Assembly (NCBI RefSeq): GCF_918797505.1
Contig: NC_092798.1
Coordinates: 13,095,501-13,159,500 of the forward strand
Direction: 5' to 3'
DNA: 64,000 nucleotides
Source of the DNA: Bemisia tabaci
Lineage: Eukaryota; Arthropoda; Insecta; Hemiptera; Aleyrodidae
Shown here piece after piece: positions 1 through 11,498 of this stretch; position 1 is the first letter of the stretch; each line of letters starts with the position of its first letter. Below the pieces are notes generated by a model. The model worked only from the letters and a program-made list of their open reading frames with translations, searched no databases and was not told the DNA's origin. Made by a program: the position numbers and the translations under genes.

Positions 1-460
1 GCGAATAAAGTCAGGGCCAGAAATACAACCAACCTATGAATTTCAATTACACAGAACAATTTACTAATACAATTGTTACGAACCATCGTTTATCAAGCAC
101 GTATTTGACTTAGTTTTTGCATAAATTTACTCATTTACTGCGGAAGAACGCTCATTTATGTACATTCTGAGCCATATTGGTTAGAATTGGAATCTACAGA
201 CTGGCAGTGAAATTTTGGGCGTTAGAAGTTGGTTAGAAGGGTGCGGCTGCACTTTTGGGTCCAAAACCCTAAGCGATCTGTCCATACTCTCGCTATAAAG
301 GTACTCTAGTTTTAAATAGGAATACATCAGTATTCAATTATTTTGATTCATTACCGTAGTTTTTTTAATAGGAAAACAGCGATGGTCAATTATTCCGATT
401 CTTCACCGTAACATCAAATGGAAAAATCTAATCAGTTGATGATTGCGAATATTTACCGTG

Positions 461-942
461 ATGGACCACCAGACGAGTTTCTTAACCAAAATTTCACGTA
501 AACCATGATGCGCTCACCGAAAATTACCGAAATATGATTCTTGAGATGTAAATTCAAACTACCGCTCATGAAAGCTCGCAATGCTCCGCGTGATTCACAT
601 CACACGCTAAACGTTATCACGATAGTTTCTGCGATATAAAAATCTTGACACTTTGGATCAGCTATAGCAAATTGTTTACAGTTTGAACAACACATGATGG
701 GAAATGAATACTTATTGCTCGATTGAGAAGCTTGCTGAAAGCGTTGTAGTGCTCGATTTGATGGTCGTAGAGCTTTGAGCAGTTCAAATTCCCCGTAACC
801 AATATGTGAAATGAAAACGTTAATATCTTCGTTAGGAGTTGGTTTCAGTAATTTAGTTGCGTGAATCGAGTTCTCCGTGAAGCTCTGGTTAAGAAACACG
901 TATCAGAATGCTTAAATTCGCACCTTATCTAGTGGTCCATTT
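461..942. mobile_element. MITE, GGACCACT family, left-arm copy
   Basis: A non-coding element bounded by inverted ATGGACCACyAGA / CTAGTGGTCCAT ends followed by further inverted similarity (TTTCTTAACCA inside one end, GGTTAAGAAAC inside the other). The same family occurs at 6961-7441 (the mirror copy in the other arm) and, more diverged, at 51799-52354 in an intron of the first PEBP-like gene. It has no transposase, so it depends on a partner element. Confidence 0.75.
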
Positions 943-1150
943 TAAATGGGAATGTAACAATACTCGATGATTTCGATTACTTACCACAACTTCACATGAG
1001 AATGTTAATGGTCGATGATTTCGATAGAAATAAAGGTAAAATATCAATATTCGATGGATTTTGCTCGATATCTGGAAAATGATGCGTCCTACACGATTTC
1101 TGACGGCAACACACCCGCTACTTTTCAAATATGAATGCAATGAGACCACC
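928..1150 (-). repeat. Dispersed ~220-bp repeat, left-arm copy
   Basis: This is the mirror of 6735-6955. A third, diverged copy lies at about 8158-8375, just outside the palindrome. Shared landmarks are runs such as TCGAAATCATCGACCAT and ATTCTCATrTGAAGTTGTG. It is non-coding and its family is unknown. Confidence 0.55.
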
Positions 1151-1249
1151 GGAAGCCTCCAAAAAATTTATCAAACCTAAAAGATGTTGAATTTCATTGC
1201 GGGAACCCCCCAGTTGCGAACAACGGTATTGAAAAAGCTCCAGTAGGTT

Positions 1250-2774
1250 CATTGCTTTACGGTCCCCGTCAAAATCAGAACTGAGAACTCAAGAGGGAAC
1301 TGATGCATTTGATTATGAGTCAAAATCAGAACTTCATAAAGAACTTGAGATAAAGGTGACCGCAGAAGAGGATCATAACTCTAGTAAAGATAAAAAGGGT
1401 GATGCGAAGATCCATATAGAGATGGATAAAAAACCATGTTTTGAAGCCCCAAAATCGTGAGAATGATTTTTTTTTGGGTCAAGGAGTGATGTAAATGAAC
1501 TTGATGAGTTTATTTTAAATGTATACAATCCATTGACTGTGATGTACCCAAAACTTTTAATGAAGTTGAGAATAGAGCTGATAAAATTCAATGGCAGCAG
1601 GTCATTAAAGAGGAGCTTGACTTTCTCACATTCAACAATACTTGGAGTCTTGTACCAAAGCCTGAGGATAAAAATATTGTTGATTGTAAATGGATTTTTA
1701 CAATTAAGAAGGATGAATTTGGAAACCTAAAAAACATAAAGCGCGGGGTTAGTTGCTCGTGGCTTCAGTCAAAAAATAAGCTAAAGACTATGATGAAACT
1801 TTGACTCCTCTCGCTCGAATAGAATTCTGGTGGCTTTTACCAACCAATTTGATTTGCTAATTCACCAAACGGATGTAAAACAGCTTTTCTGAATGGAAAT
1901 TTGAGAGAGAGGAAATTTATATGAGAATTGGAACTGTACGAGGTCTGTCCGGAAAATATCGGTTGTTCACGTAGGCTGGAGTCGAAAATTAATTTTTTTT
2001 TGAATTCTCATAGTACTGTCACCTGATGGAAGCAACCTCATGGTTCCTCATATGAAAATTAAGTTATCTGGTAGCTTGGTGAGTTGCAAAAAGACTCATA
2101 AAAGGTCCTGACTACTTGCACAGCATGGTGTACATAATGATATGCACAAGACAGCTGATTTGTGCGCTGCAATAAGTATTTTATGCAAATATACAAGCAA
2201 GAACATTAAGATCTTGTGGCAGTACTTGAAAAGGGTATTACGATACCTATAAGGCTCAAAGAATTTGAAATTGACCTATACAAAGAAACTAATATTTACT
2301 GATATCTTGAGTGGTCACTGTGATTCTGATTGGGCAACAGATGAAAACGATAGAAAGAGCACGACAGGGGTCCTTATTTCAATTATTTGAAAACTGTACC
2401 ATTTGTTGGAATACCAAAAGCAAAACTCTGTGGCTACCTCATCCACTGAATCAGAGTATATGGCGCTTTTTGAAGCTGTCAAGGAAGCTCTTTGGTTGAA
2501 ATCGTTTCTGAGTAGTATTAATATGACTGCAATAACTCCCATTTTAATTTATGAAGACAACACCGGTTACATAAGTATTGCAGAGAATCCAAGTAGTCAC
2601 AAAAGATCAAAACACATGCATGTAAAGTATAATTTTTCTAGAGAACAGGTAGAAAAAGGGCTAAAAAATGTGAAATATGTTCCAACAGGTGATCAGCTAG
2701 CCGATTTACTAACCAAACCGTTATCCACCATAAAATTCAAGAAATTAAGACCAGGGCCGGATCTTCAAAATTAG
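1250..2774 (+). pseudogene. Copia-type retrotransposon pol remnant, left arm
   Basis: Decayed Ty1/copia reverse transcriptase and RNase H sequence. The N-terminal RT block is read at about 1559-1800 (residues resembling NTWSLVPKP and the following VDCKWIF segment) in two frames separated by shifts. The RNase H tail is an open stretch at 2403-2774, with the family hallmarks SSTESEYMAL, YEDNTG and LADLLTKPL. The central RT including the YVDD box is missing, replaced by about 600 bp of other sequence. Gag, protease, integrase and LTRs are not seen. The mirror copy at 5127-6650 shares the same breaks, so decay came before the inverted duplication. It cannot encode a working protein. Confidence 0.85.
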
Positions 2775-3757
2775 CAAAATTAGAAATTAGCAAGTCAAAA
2801 TGCAAGTAGACTCGTCAAAAAATCCAAGTGGACTCGTCAAAATAAGTCTCCTTTGAATATATCCTTCAGCGCTCTCTAAGTGTTTTCTTTGCTCTCCTCT
2901 ATCGAGTTGAAATGTAAGCTAAGGAAACAGACAAAAGTCGCAGGGAAGATCAAAACACATAGATGTAAAGTATCATTTTCTAGAGAACAGGTAGAAAAAG
3001 TGCTAATAAATGTGAAATATGTTCCAACAGGTGATCAGCTAGCCGATTTACTGACCAAACCGTTTTCACCACAAAATTCAAGAAATTAAGACCAGAGCTG
3101 GGTCTTCAAAATTAGCAAAATTAGAAATTAGCAAGTCAAAATTCAAGGGGACTCGTCAAAATAACTCTCCTTTGAATATATCCTTCAGCGCTCTCTAAGT
3201 GTTTACTTTGATCTCCTCTATCGAGTTGAAACGTAAGCTAAGGAAACAGACAAAAGTCGCAGGGAGCTAAATCTGGACTTTAGGAGGATGCTGTATGTAG
3301 GATGCTGTGCTTCGCTAAAACTGTGGCCGGCGAGCATTATCATGATGGAACATCCAGTCACCGCTTGCCCGCAATTATTCAGGACGTATTCACCTGATAG
3401 AGCGTTGTAAAGTTTCCCTGGTCAGTTTCTTCTATAATCGTTGTACCGCGAGGAATATATTCATGATATCCAGGGTGCAATCCATTTGAGGACTGTGCTT
3501 TTGTCTCAGGGTCGTAGCCGTAGACTCATTTGAAGTAAAATTTAATGAATCTTCACCCTCGTTATTTTACGAAAAAATAAAAGGAAACGCGAGCATGACA
3601 CTTGACACGCATATTTTGATCAGTAATCTTTCTAATATCCGATTGAAAGCTATCGAAGTTCAATTGTAATATAGAGGAGGATAAAGTCCAGGCCATTATC
3701 TGTATTAAAATCTCAATTAATAAAACAATTTTCGATATTTTCCGGACAGACCTCGTA
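1937..3757. mobile_element. Mariner-like terminal inverted ends enclosing the copia tail, left arm
   Basis: TACGAGGTCTGTCCGGAAAA lies at 1937 and its inverse ends at 3757. The string resembles mariner-type termini, and the flanking TA would fit a TA target duplication. The interior is copia RNase H sequence and filler with no mariner transposase, so this is either a deletion derivative or two solo ends. The mirror pair is at 4527-4551 and 5940-5964. Confidence 0.5.
2605..3266 (+). repeat. Arm-specific tandem duplication of the copia tail
   Basis: The segment starting GATCAAAACACAT at 2605 is repeated starting at 2948, an offset of about 343 bp. The repeat includes the LADLLTKP-encoding end and downstream non-coding sequence through AAAAGTCGCAGGGA. 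The second copy lacks a short block with a repeated GGACTCGTCAAAA motif. The right palindrome arm has one copy only. Confidence 0.8.
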
Positions 3758-4020
3758 CAGTTTCCAATCTCTTTTCAGTATCGTTTTGAGTAGAAAAGTT
3801 TCATTGCGGGTAGCCCGAACGGGAGTGGAAGATGAACCGACAATAAATTCCTAAGTTGGGACACTGTATTTTTCTTTTAGATTTGATTTACTTCAATAGT
3901 ACGGTTTCTTATAGGAAATATAGTTTGATTTTTTTTTTAAATAAAAACGAACAAATGAATTATACACAGTTATTATCCATATTAAAAACGTCCGCCTCTT
4001 AGAAAACGTACGCGTTTAAA

Positions 4021-4270
4021 AAAACGCAAACGTGTTTAGAAAACGCAAACACGTTTAGAAAACGCAAACACGTTTAGAAAACGCAAACATGTTTAGAAAA
4101 CGCAAACACGTTTAGAAAACGCAAACACGTTTAGAAAACGCAAACACGTTTAGAAAACGCAAACACGTTTAGAAAACGCAAACACGTTTAGAAAACGCAA
4201 ACACGTTTAGAAAACGCAAACAAAACGCAAACACGTTTAGAAAACGCAAACACGTTTAGAAAACGCGTAA
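4021..4270. repeat. 19-bp tandem array in the loop of palindrome 1
   Basis: About 13 head-to-tail copies of AAAACGCAAACACGTTTAG with few substitutions and one short unit near 4222. The array sits exactly between the innermost paired sequences of the palindrome (TCTTAGAAAACGTACGCG on the left and its inverse on the right). Confidence 0.9.
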
Positions 4271-5126
4271 GCGTACGTTTTCTAAGAGGCGGACGTTTTT
4301 AATATGGATAATAACTGTGTATAATTCATTTGTTCGTTTTTATTTAAAAAAAAAATCAAACTATATTTCCTATAAGAAACCGTACTATTGAAGTAAATCA
4401 AATCTAAAAGAAAAATACAGTGTCCCAACTTAGGAATTTATTGTCGGTTCATCTTCCACTCCCGTTCGGGCTACCCGCAATGAAACTTTTCTACTCAAAA
4501 CGATACTGAAAAGAGATTGGAAACTGTACGAGGTCTGTCCGGAAAATATCGAAAATTGTTTTATTAATTGAGATTTTAATACAGATAATGGCCTGGACTT
4601 TATCCTCCTCTATATTACAATTGAACTTCGATAGCTTTCAATCGGATATTAGAAAGATTACTGATCAAAATATGCGTGTCAAGTGTCATGCTCGCGTTTC
4701 CTTTTATTTTTTCGTAAAATAACCGAGGGTGAAGATTCATTAAATTTTACTTCAAATGAGTCTACGGCTACGACCCTGAGACAAAAGCACAGTCCTCAAA
4801 TGGATTGCACCCTGGATATCATGAATATATTCCTCGCGGTACAACGATTATAGAAGAAACTGACCAGGGAAACTTTACAACGCTCTATCAGGTGAATACG
4901 TCCTGAATAATTGCGGGCAAGCGGTGACTGGATGTTCCATCATGATAATGCTCGCCGGCCACAGTTTTAGCGAAGCACAGCATCCTACATACAGCATCCT
5001 CCTGGCGAGCAAAGAAAACACTTAGAGAGCGCTGAAGGATATATTCAAAGGAGACTTATTTTGACGAGTCCACTTGGATTTTTTGACAAGTCCACTTGCA
5101 TTTTGACTTGCTAATTTCTAATTTTG

Positions 5127-6650
5127 CTAATTTTGAAGATCCGGCCCTGGTCTTAATTTCTTGAATTTTATGGTGGATAACGGTTTGGTCAGTAAATCGG
5201 CTAGCTGATCACCTGTTGGAACATATTTCACATTTTTTAGCCCTTTTTCTACCGGTTCTCTAGAAAAATTATACTTTACATGCATGTGTTTTGATCTTTT
5301 GTGACTACTTGGATTCTTTGCAATACTTATGTAACCGGTGTTGTCTTCATAAATTAAAATGGGAGTTATTGCAGTCATATTAATACTACTCAGAAACGAT
5401 TTCAACCAAAGAGCTTCCTTGACAGCTTCAAAAAGCGCCATATACTCTGATTCAGTGGATGAGGTAGCCACAGAGTTTTGCTTTTGGTATTCCAACAAAT
5501 GGTACAGTTTTCAAATAATTGAAATAAGGACCCCTGTCGTGCTCTTTCTATCGTTTTCATCTGTTGCCCAATCAGAATCACAGTGACCACTCAAGATATC
5601 AGTAAATATTAGTTTCTTTGTATAGGTCAATTTCAAATTCTTTGAGCCTTATAGGTATCGTAATACCCTTTTCAAGTACTGCCACAAGATCTTAATGTTC
5701 TTGCTTGTATATTTGCATAAAATACTTATTGCAGCGCACAAATCAGCTGTCTTGTGCATATCATTATGTACACCATGCTGTGCAAGTAGTCAGGACCTTT
5801 TATGAGTCTTTTTGCAACTCACCAAGCTACCAGATAACTTAATTTTCATATGAGGAACCATGAGGTTGCTTCCATCAGGTGACAGTACTATGAGAATTCA
5901 AAAAAAAATTAATTTTCGACTCCAGCCTACGTGAACAACCGATATTTTCCGGACAGACCTCGTACAGTTCCCAATTCTCATATAAATTTCCTCTCTCTCA
6001 AATTTCCATTCAGAAAAGCTGTTTTACATCCGTTTGGTGAATTAGCAAATCAAATTGGTTGGTAAAAGCCACCAGAATTCTATTCGAGCGAGAGGAGTCA
6101 AAGTTTCATCATAGTCTTTAGCTTATTTTTTGACTGAAGCCACGAGCAACTAACCCCGCGCTTTATGTTTTTTAGGTTTCCCAAATTCATCCTTCTTAAT
6201 TGTAAAAATCCATTTACAATCAACAATATTTTTATCCTCAGGCTTTGGTACAAGACTCCAAGTATTGTTGAATGTGAGAAAGTCAAGCTCCTCTTTAATG
6301 ACCTGCTGCCATTGAATTTTATCAGCTCTATTCTCAACTTCATTAAAAGTTTTGGGTACATCACAGTCAATGGATTGTATACATTTAAAATAAACTCATC
6401 AAGTTCATTTACATCACTCCTTGACCCAAAAAAAAATCATTCTCACGATTTTGGGGCTTCAAAACATGGTTTTTTATCCATCTCTATATGGATCTTCGCA
6501 TCACCCTTTTTATCTTTACTAGAGTTATGATCCTCTTCTGCGGTCACCTTTATCTCAAGTTCTTTATGAAGTTCTGATTTTTACTCATAATCAAATGCAT
6601 CAGTTCCCTCTTGAGTTCTCAGTTCTGATTTTGACGGGGACCGTAAAGCA
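5127..6650 (-). pseudogene. Copia-type retrotransposon pol remnant, right arm
   Basis: Mirror copy of the left-arm copia remnant. The RNase H tail is open at 5127-5498 with SSTESEYMAL, YEDNTG and LADLLTKPL. It differs from the left-arm copy at only a few residues, such as K for E before NPSSH and P for Q in the SREPVEKG segment. The RT start lies at about 6098-6370 and carries the same frame breaks. It does not carry the extra tandem copy found in the left arm. Confidence 0.85.
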
Positions 6651-6960
6651 ATGAACCTACTGGAGCTTTTTCAATACCGTTGTTCGCAACTGGGGGGTTC
6701 CCGCAATGAAATTCAACATCTTTTAGGTTTGATAAATTTTTTGGAGGCTTCCGGTGGTCTCATTGCATTCATATTTGAAAAGTAGCGGGTGTGTTGCCGT
6801 CAGAAATCGTGTAGGACGCATCATTTTCCAGATATCGAGCAAAATCCATCGAATATTGATATTTTACCTTTATTTCTATCGAAATCATCGACCATTAACA
6901 TTCTCATGTGAAGTTGTGGTAAGTAATCGAAATCATCGAGTATTGTTACATTCCCATTTA

Positions 6961-7441
6961 AAATGGACCACTAGATAAGGTGCGAATTTAAGCATTCTGA
7001 TACGTGTTTCTTAACCAGAGCTTCACGGAGAACTCGATTCACGCAACTAAATTACTGAAACCAACTCCTAACGAAGATATTAACGTTTTCATTTCACATA
7101 TTGGTTACGGGGAATTTGAACTGCTCAAAGCTCTACGACCATCAAATCGAGCACTACAACGCTTTCAGCAAGCTTCTCAATCGAGCAATAAGTATTCATT
7201 TCCCATCATGTGTTGTTCAAACTGTAAACAATTTGCTATAGCTGATCCAAAGTGTCAAGATTTTTATATCGCAGAAACTATCGTGATAACGTTTAGCGTG
7301 TGATGTGAATCACGCGGAGCATTGCGAGCTTTCATGAGCGGTAGTTTGAATTTACATCTCAAGAATCATATTTCGGTAATTTTCGGTGAGCGCATCATGG
7401 TTTACGTGAAATTTTGGTTAAGAAACTCGTCTGGTGGTCCA
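6961..7441. mobile_element. MITE, GGACCACT family, right-arm copy
   Basis: Mirror of 461-942 within palindrome 1, with inverted ATGGACCACTAGA-type ends and no coding capacity. Confidence 0.75.
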
Positions 7442-8157
7442 TCACGGTAAATATTCGCAATCATCAACTGATTAGATTTTTCCATTTGATGTTACGGTGA
7501 AGAATCGGAATAATTGACCATCGCTGTTTTCCTATTAAAAAACTACGGTAATGAATCAAAATAATTGAATACTGATGTATTCCTATTTAAAACTAGAGTA
7601 CCTTTATAGCGAGAGTATGGACAGATCGCTTAGGGTTTTGGACCCAAAAGTGCAGCCGCACCCTTCTAACCAACTTCTAACGCCCAAAATTTCACTGCCA
7701 GTCTGTAGATTCCAATTCTAACCAATATGGCTCAGAATGTACATAAATGAGCGTTCTTCCGCAGTAAATGAGTAAATTTATGCAAAAACTAAGTCAAATA
7801 CGTGCTTGATAAACGATGGTTCGTAACAATTGTATTAGTAAATTGTTCTGTGTAATTGAAATTCATAGGTTGGTTGTATTTCTGGCCCTGACTTTATTCG
7901 CGGAGGCATCGGTGAAGGCCTGATGGATTCTCGGAGTTTCACATTTATCTATACTCTCACTATATAGGTACTATATTTAAAACTATGGTAAAATAATCGA
8001 GTGTGAAGTAATTTGGACCTGAATATCGATCTTTTACCCTACCTTAAATGTTAGATCGAACGGTCCATCGCGGGTTACGACACGTCCCTGAAAGCAATAC
8101 GGTGGATTCCAATAAGATAATTATTGATTGATTGATTTTGGGCTTCCTAACTGTTTT

Positions 8158-8375
8158 AGAGGCTTCCAAGTGCTCTCATTGAATTTATAATCGAAATGTA
8201 GCGGATTGTTCTCGTCAAAAATCGTCTAGGACGTACCGTTTTCGACATATTAAGCAAATACCATCGATTATTGATATGTTACGTTTCTATCTGTGGTATA
8301 GTATCGAAATCATCAACCATGGACATTCTCATATGAAGTTGTGTTAAATAATCGAAGTCATCGAGTATACCGCTT
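8158..8375 (+). repeat. Diverged copy of the ~220-bp dispersed repeat
   Basis: Same order of landmarks as 6735-6955 with many substitutions: GGCTTCC, ATCGTstAGGACG, ATCGAAATCATCAACCAT and ATTCTCATATGAAGTTGTG. It lies just outside the palindrome, between it and the 183-bp satellite. The stretch 7902-8157 shows nothing I can name. Confidence 0.5.
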
Positions 8376-8379
8376 ACTC

Positions 8380-9040
8380 CATACAACTGAATAAGATTCA
8401 TAAGATTATCCACGAACCAACAGATATTTCACGTTGAATATTGATCATCTCGTGACGCATCCATCGAGGACCGCAGCACGGAAACGGAGTTAAAGCATCA
8501 CGACCGCTGGGTGAGAACCCGCAATGAAATTTTAAGTTTTTCTGACACCCTTGATCCATACAAGTGAATTAGAGTCCTCAGATGATTCTGCGACCCATGA
8601 ACCAACGGATATTTCACGTTGAACATTGATTTCGGGATGTATAGAGTGAGGACCCGTAGGCTTGTGCTGAAGTTTCCTAAACATACCGCTCGCGAGGGGG
8701 CTGCCCGCAATTTTCAAGTTTTTCTGACACCCTTGATCCATACAAGTGAATTAGAGTCCTCAGATGATTCTGCGACCCATGAACCAACGGATATTTCACG
8801 TTGAACATTGATTTCGGGATGTATAGAGTGAGGACCCGTAGGCTTGTGCTGAAGTTTCCTAAACATACCGCTCGCGAGGGGGGCTGCCCGCAATTTTTAA
8901 GTTTTTTCTGATACCCTTGATCCGTAGAAACTAAGAGCCAGTTGTCACATCGTTGTGCGATCCATGAACATACAACTATTTCACGATGAATTTTGAACTC
9001 TGGACGGAGCGAGGACCGCAGTCTACGAAGGCCACGAAGA
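8380..9040. repeat. ~183-bp satellite array
   Basis: Two almost identical units (TCTGACACCCTTGATCCATA at about 8541 and 8723) are flanked by a diverged unit on each side (about 8380 and 8907). Each unit contains GAACCAACGGATATTTCACG and GAGGACCCGTAGGC. The open frames here are products of the repeat and are not genes. Confidence 0.85.
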
Positions 9041-10960
9041 AAACCGCGTATACACATTAGATAGGTATGTGTCATAGACGTGTTTATGACATCAGACATA
9101 CAAACGGTGAATAGTAAAACTCAAGAATCCATTTATTCAAACAAGCATAAAAACTCGTATATACATATAAGATACGCATGCGAGTTAGGTAAAAGTTGGA
9201 TTTTCTCGAAAATTAAAAGTCGTATCAAAATTCGGTCTGTACAGTTTTCCGATCTTCCATAGTGTAAAAGAATCGGATCGGAGGAGGGTAATTTTCCGAA
9301 AATTTTTTAATTTCCCGAATCAGACCCTACTCTCCAGTATCCGATACCAGACCCATACTGAAGGATATGGTGTATTGATCCCGAAAATTTTACAAGTCCG
9401 AAAATCCGAATATTTTACACAATCTGAAAACAATGTAAGGAACAGAACCGCGCATACACATAAGATAGGTATATATCATAGATGTGTTTTTACAATCGGA
9501 CATACAACCTGTCAAGAGCGAAACACCAACCCATTTATTCGAGCAAGCGTAAAAAAACTCGTATATACATATAAGATACGCATGCGACTTAGGTGAAAGT
9601 TGGATTTTCTCAAAAACTAAAAGTCGTCTCAAAATTCGGGTCGTACGGTTTTCCGATCTTCGATAGTGTAAAAGAATCGTATCGGGTTGGGATGGATCGG
9701 AGGAGGAGAATTTTCCGAAAATATTTTCCAGCGTAGGACTTAGATAATGTTTTAATATCCCGAATCAGACCCTCCTCTCCAGTCCCATCCTGGAGGCTAT
9801 GTTCTATTGATTCCAAAAATTTTACAGGTTTTCGATCCATCAAACTGAAATTGTAATATACAATCCAGTTGCTTATTCCAAAACACAAGGTTCGGATACA
9901 AATCTCCAAGCGCACACTCGCCAGTCTCCGATACCAGACCCATACTGGAGGATATGGTCTATTGATCCCAAAATTTTACAAGTCCGAAATCTGGGAAACG
10001 AAAAGTTGTATCAAAATTCGGTCAGTTCAGTTTTTCCGATCTTCCATAGTGTAAAAGAATCGTATTGGTCCGGGACGGATCGGAGGATGGTAATTTTCCG
10101 AAATTTTTTTTAACTTCCCGAACCAGACCCTACTCTCCAGTATCCGATACCAGGTCCATACTGTAGGATATGATCTTTCGAAATCGAAAATTTTTACAAG
10201 TCCGAAATTCCAATTTCCGGAATCAGACCCTACTCTCCAGTATCCGATACCAGGTCCATACTGTAAGATATGGTCTTTCGAATTCGAAAATTTTTACAAG
10301 TCCGAAAATCCAATTACCGAATCAGACCCTACACTCCAGTATCCGATACCAGGTCCATACTGTAAGATATGGTCTATCGTGGATGCCGTTAAAATTTTAC
10401 AAGTCCGAAATCTCGGAAACTAAAAGTCGTATCAAAATTCGGTCAGTACAGTTTTCCGATCTTCGATAATGGAAAAGAATCGCATCGGTCCGCAACGGAT
10501 CGGTCGAGGGTGATTTTCCGAAAATTTTCCAATTTCCCAAATCAGACCCTAATCTACAGTATCAGATACCGACCCATACTGCAAGATACGGTCTCTCGAA
10601 ACCGAAAATTTTTACAAGTCCAAAAATCCAATTACCGAATCAGACCCTAATCTACAGTCTCCGATACCAGGCCCATACTGTAAGATACGGTCTTCCGAAG
10701 CCGAAAATTTTTACAAGTCCGAAATCTCGAAAACGAAAAGTCGTATCGAAATTCGGTCCGTACAGTTTTCCGATCTTCGATAGCGTAAAAGAATCGCATC
10801 GGTCCGCGCCGGATCGGACGAGGGTGATTTTCCGAAAATTTTCCAATTTCCCGAATCAGACCCTAATCTACAGTATCTGATACCGACCCATATGGAAAGA
10901 TACGGTCTCTCGAAACTGAAAAATTTTACAAGTCCGAAAATCCGAATTTTTTTGCACAAT
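9040..10960. repeat. Complex minisatellite with higher-order units
   Basis: Repeated ~100-bp modules are built around CAGACCCTAmTCTmCAGTAT, CGATACCAGrCCCATACTG and TTTTACAAGTCCGAAA. Starts of the CAGACCC box are near 9321, 9765, 10123, 10223, 10323, 10543, 10640 and 10857. These alternate with a longer module containing AAGTCGTATCAAAATTCGG and CAGTTTTCCGATCTTC. A further ~150-bp block (about 9045-9200 and 9445-9615, with ACTCGTATATACATATAAG) is duplicated at the left end. All open frames here are repeat artefacts. Confidence 0.85.
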
Positions 10961-11300
10961 CTGGCAACACTGTACGGAAAAATAAACTAATTTCTCACCC
11001 CATCTGGCAACACTGTAAAATGCAATGTTGCAAAATTTCACCAATAAATAAATCATTTATTTACATGCACCACGCGGCAACGCTGCTGCGCCATCTTAAA
11101 AAATACACCATTGCATAACCCGAAAAATGAAGGGGCATTATTACACCATTGCATAACCCGCATATTGAAGGGGCAACATGCAATACTTTCTTTTTACAGC
11201 GTTGCCATATTGTACAATAATCCCTATACAACGCTGTAATTTAATTCATATTTTTCTGCACAATCATGCAACGCTGTTGGATAATTTACTGCGCTAAAAT
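10960..11300. repeat. Short repeats rich in GGCAACACTGT and ACACCATTGCATAACCCG
   Basis: CTGGCAACACTGTA occurs twice, near 10962 and 11006. A block ACACCATTGCATAACCCG...GAAGGGGCA occurs twice in tandem, near 11105 and 11145. No gene is seen. The region lies immediately beyond the 3' side of the minus-strand CAAP1-like exon. Confidence 0.5.
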
Positions 11301-11498
11301 CCCCATTTTTACCCTACTAAAATAACAAACCAATGTCTTTTGAACTGTTGCTACAGGGACCCCGAACTCTTCTCCCTTCGAACTCTTGAAAAAAATGTAT
11401 TTTGACATGAAATAATTTAATTGCTTTTTTCGGTGGACATCGAACGAACCATTTCTTAATCAACACTTTACTTAAGCTAGTAAAACAAACTTACTCAC

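Larger units (their letters stand above)
1..7901. repeat. Large near-perfect inverted duplication (palindrome 1)
   Basis: Bases 1-4018 are the reverse complement of about 4261-7901, with only scattered differences. The outermost bases of the window (GCGAATAAAGTCAGG) match the complement ending at 7901, so the left arm may extend beyond the window. The left arm is longer because it alone carries a tandem duplication at about 2605-3266. Both arms hold the same mixture of a MITE, copia remnants and mariner-like ends, so a composite segment was duplicated as a unit. The loop is a 19-bp tandem array. An assembly artefact is possible, but the arm-specific duplication and small indels argue for two real, separately evolving arms. 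Confidence 0.9.

Noticed and set aside
600..899. 99-residue frame, mirrored at 7004-7303
   Set aside because: It lies entirely within the GGACCACT-family MITE; the diverged copy at 51799-52354 does not keep the frame, so it is not a conserved gene.
4021..4270. CRISPR-like array or telomeric repeat
   Set aside because: The units are contiguous without unique spacers and the motif does not match insect telomeric TTAGG; it is a plain tandem array in a eukaryotic repeat.
8498..10959. Many frames of 60-140 residues with repeated peptide segments
   Set aside because: They are translations of satellite and minisatellite DNA, overlap one another in several frames, and have no domain.
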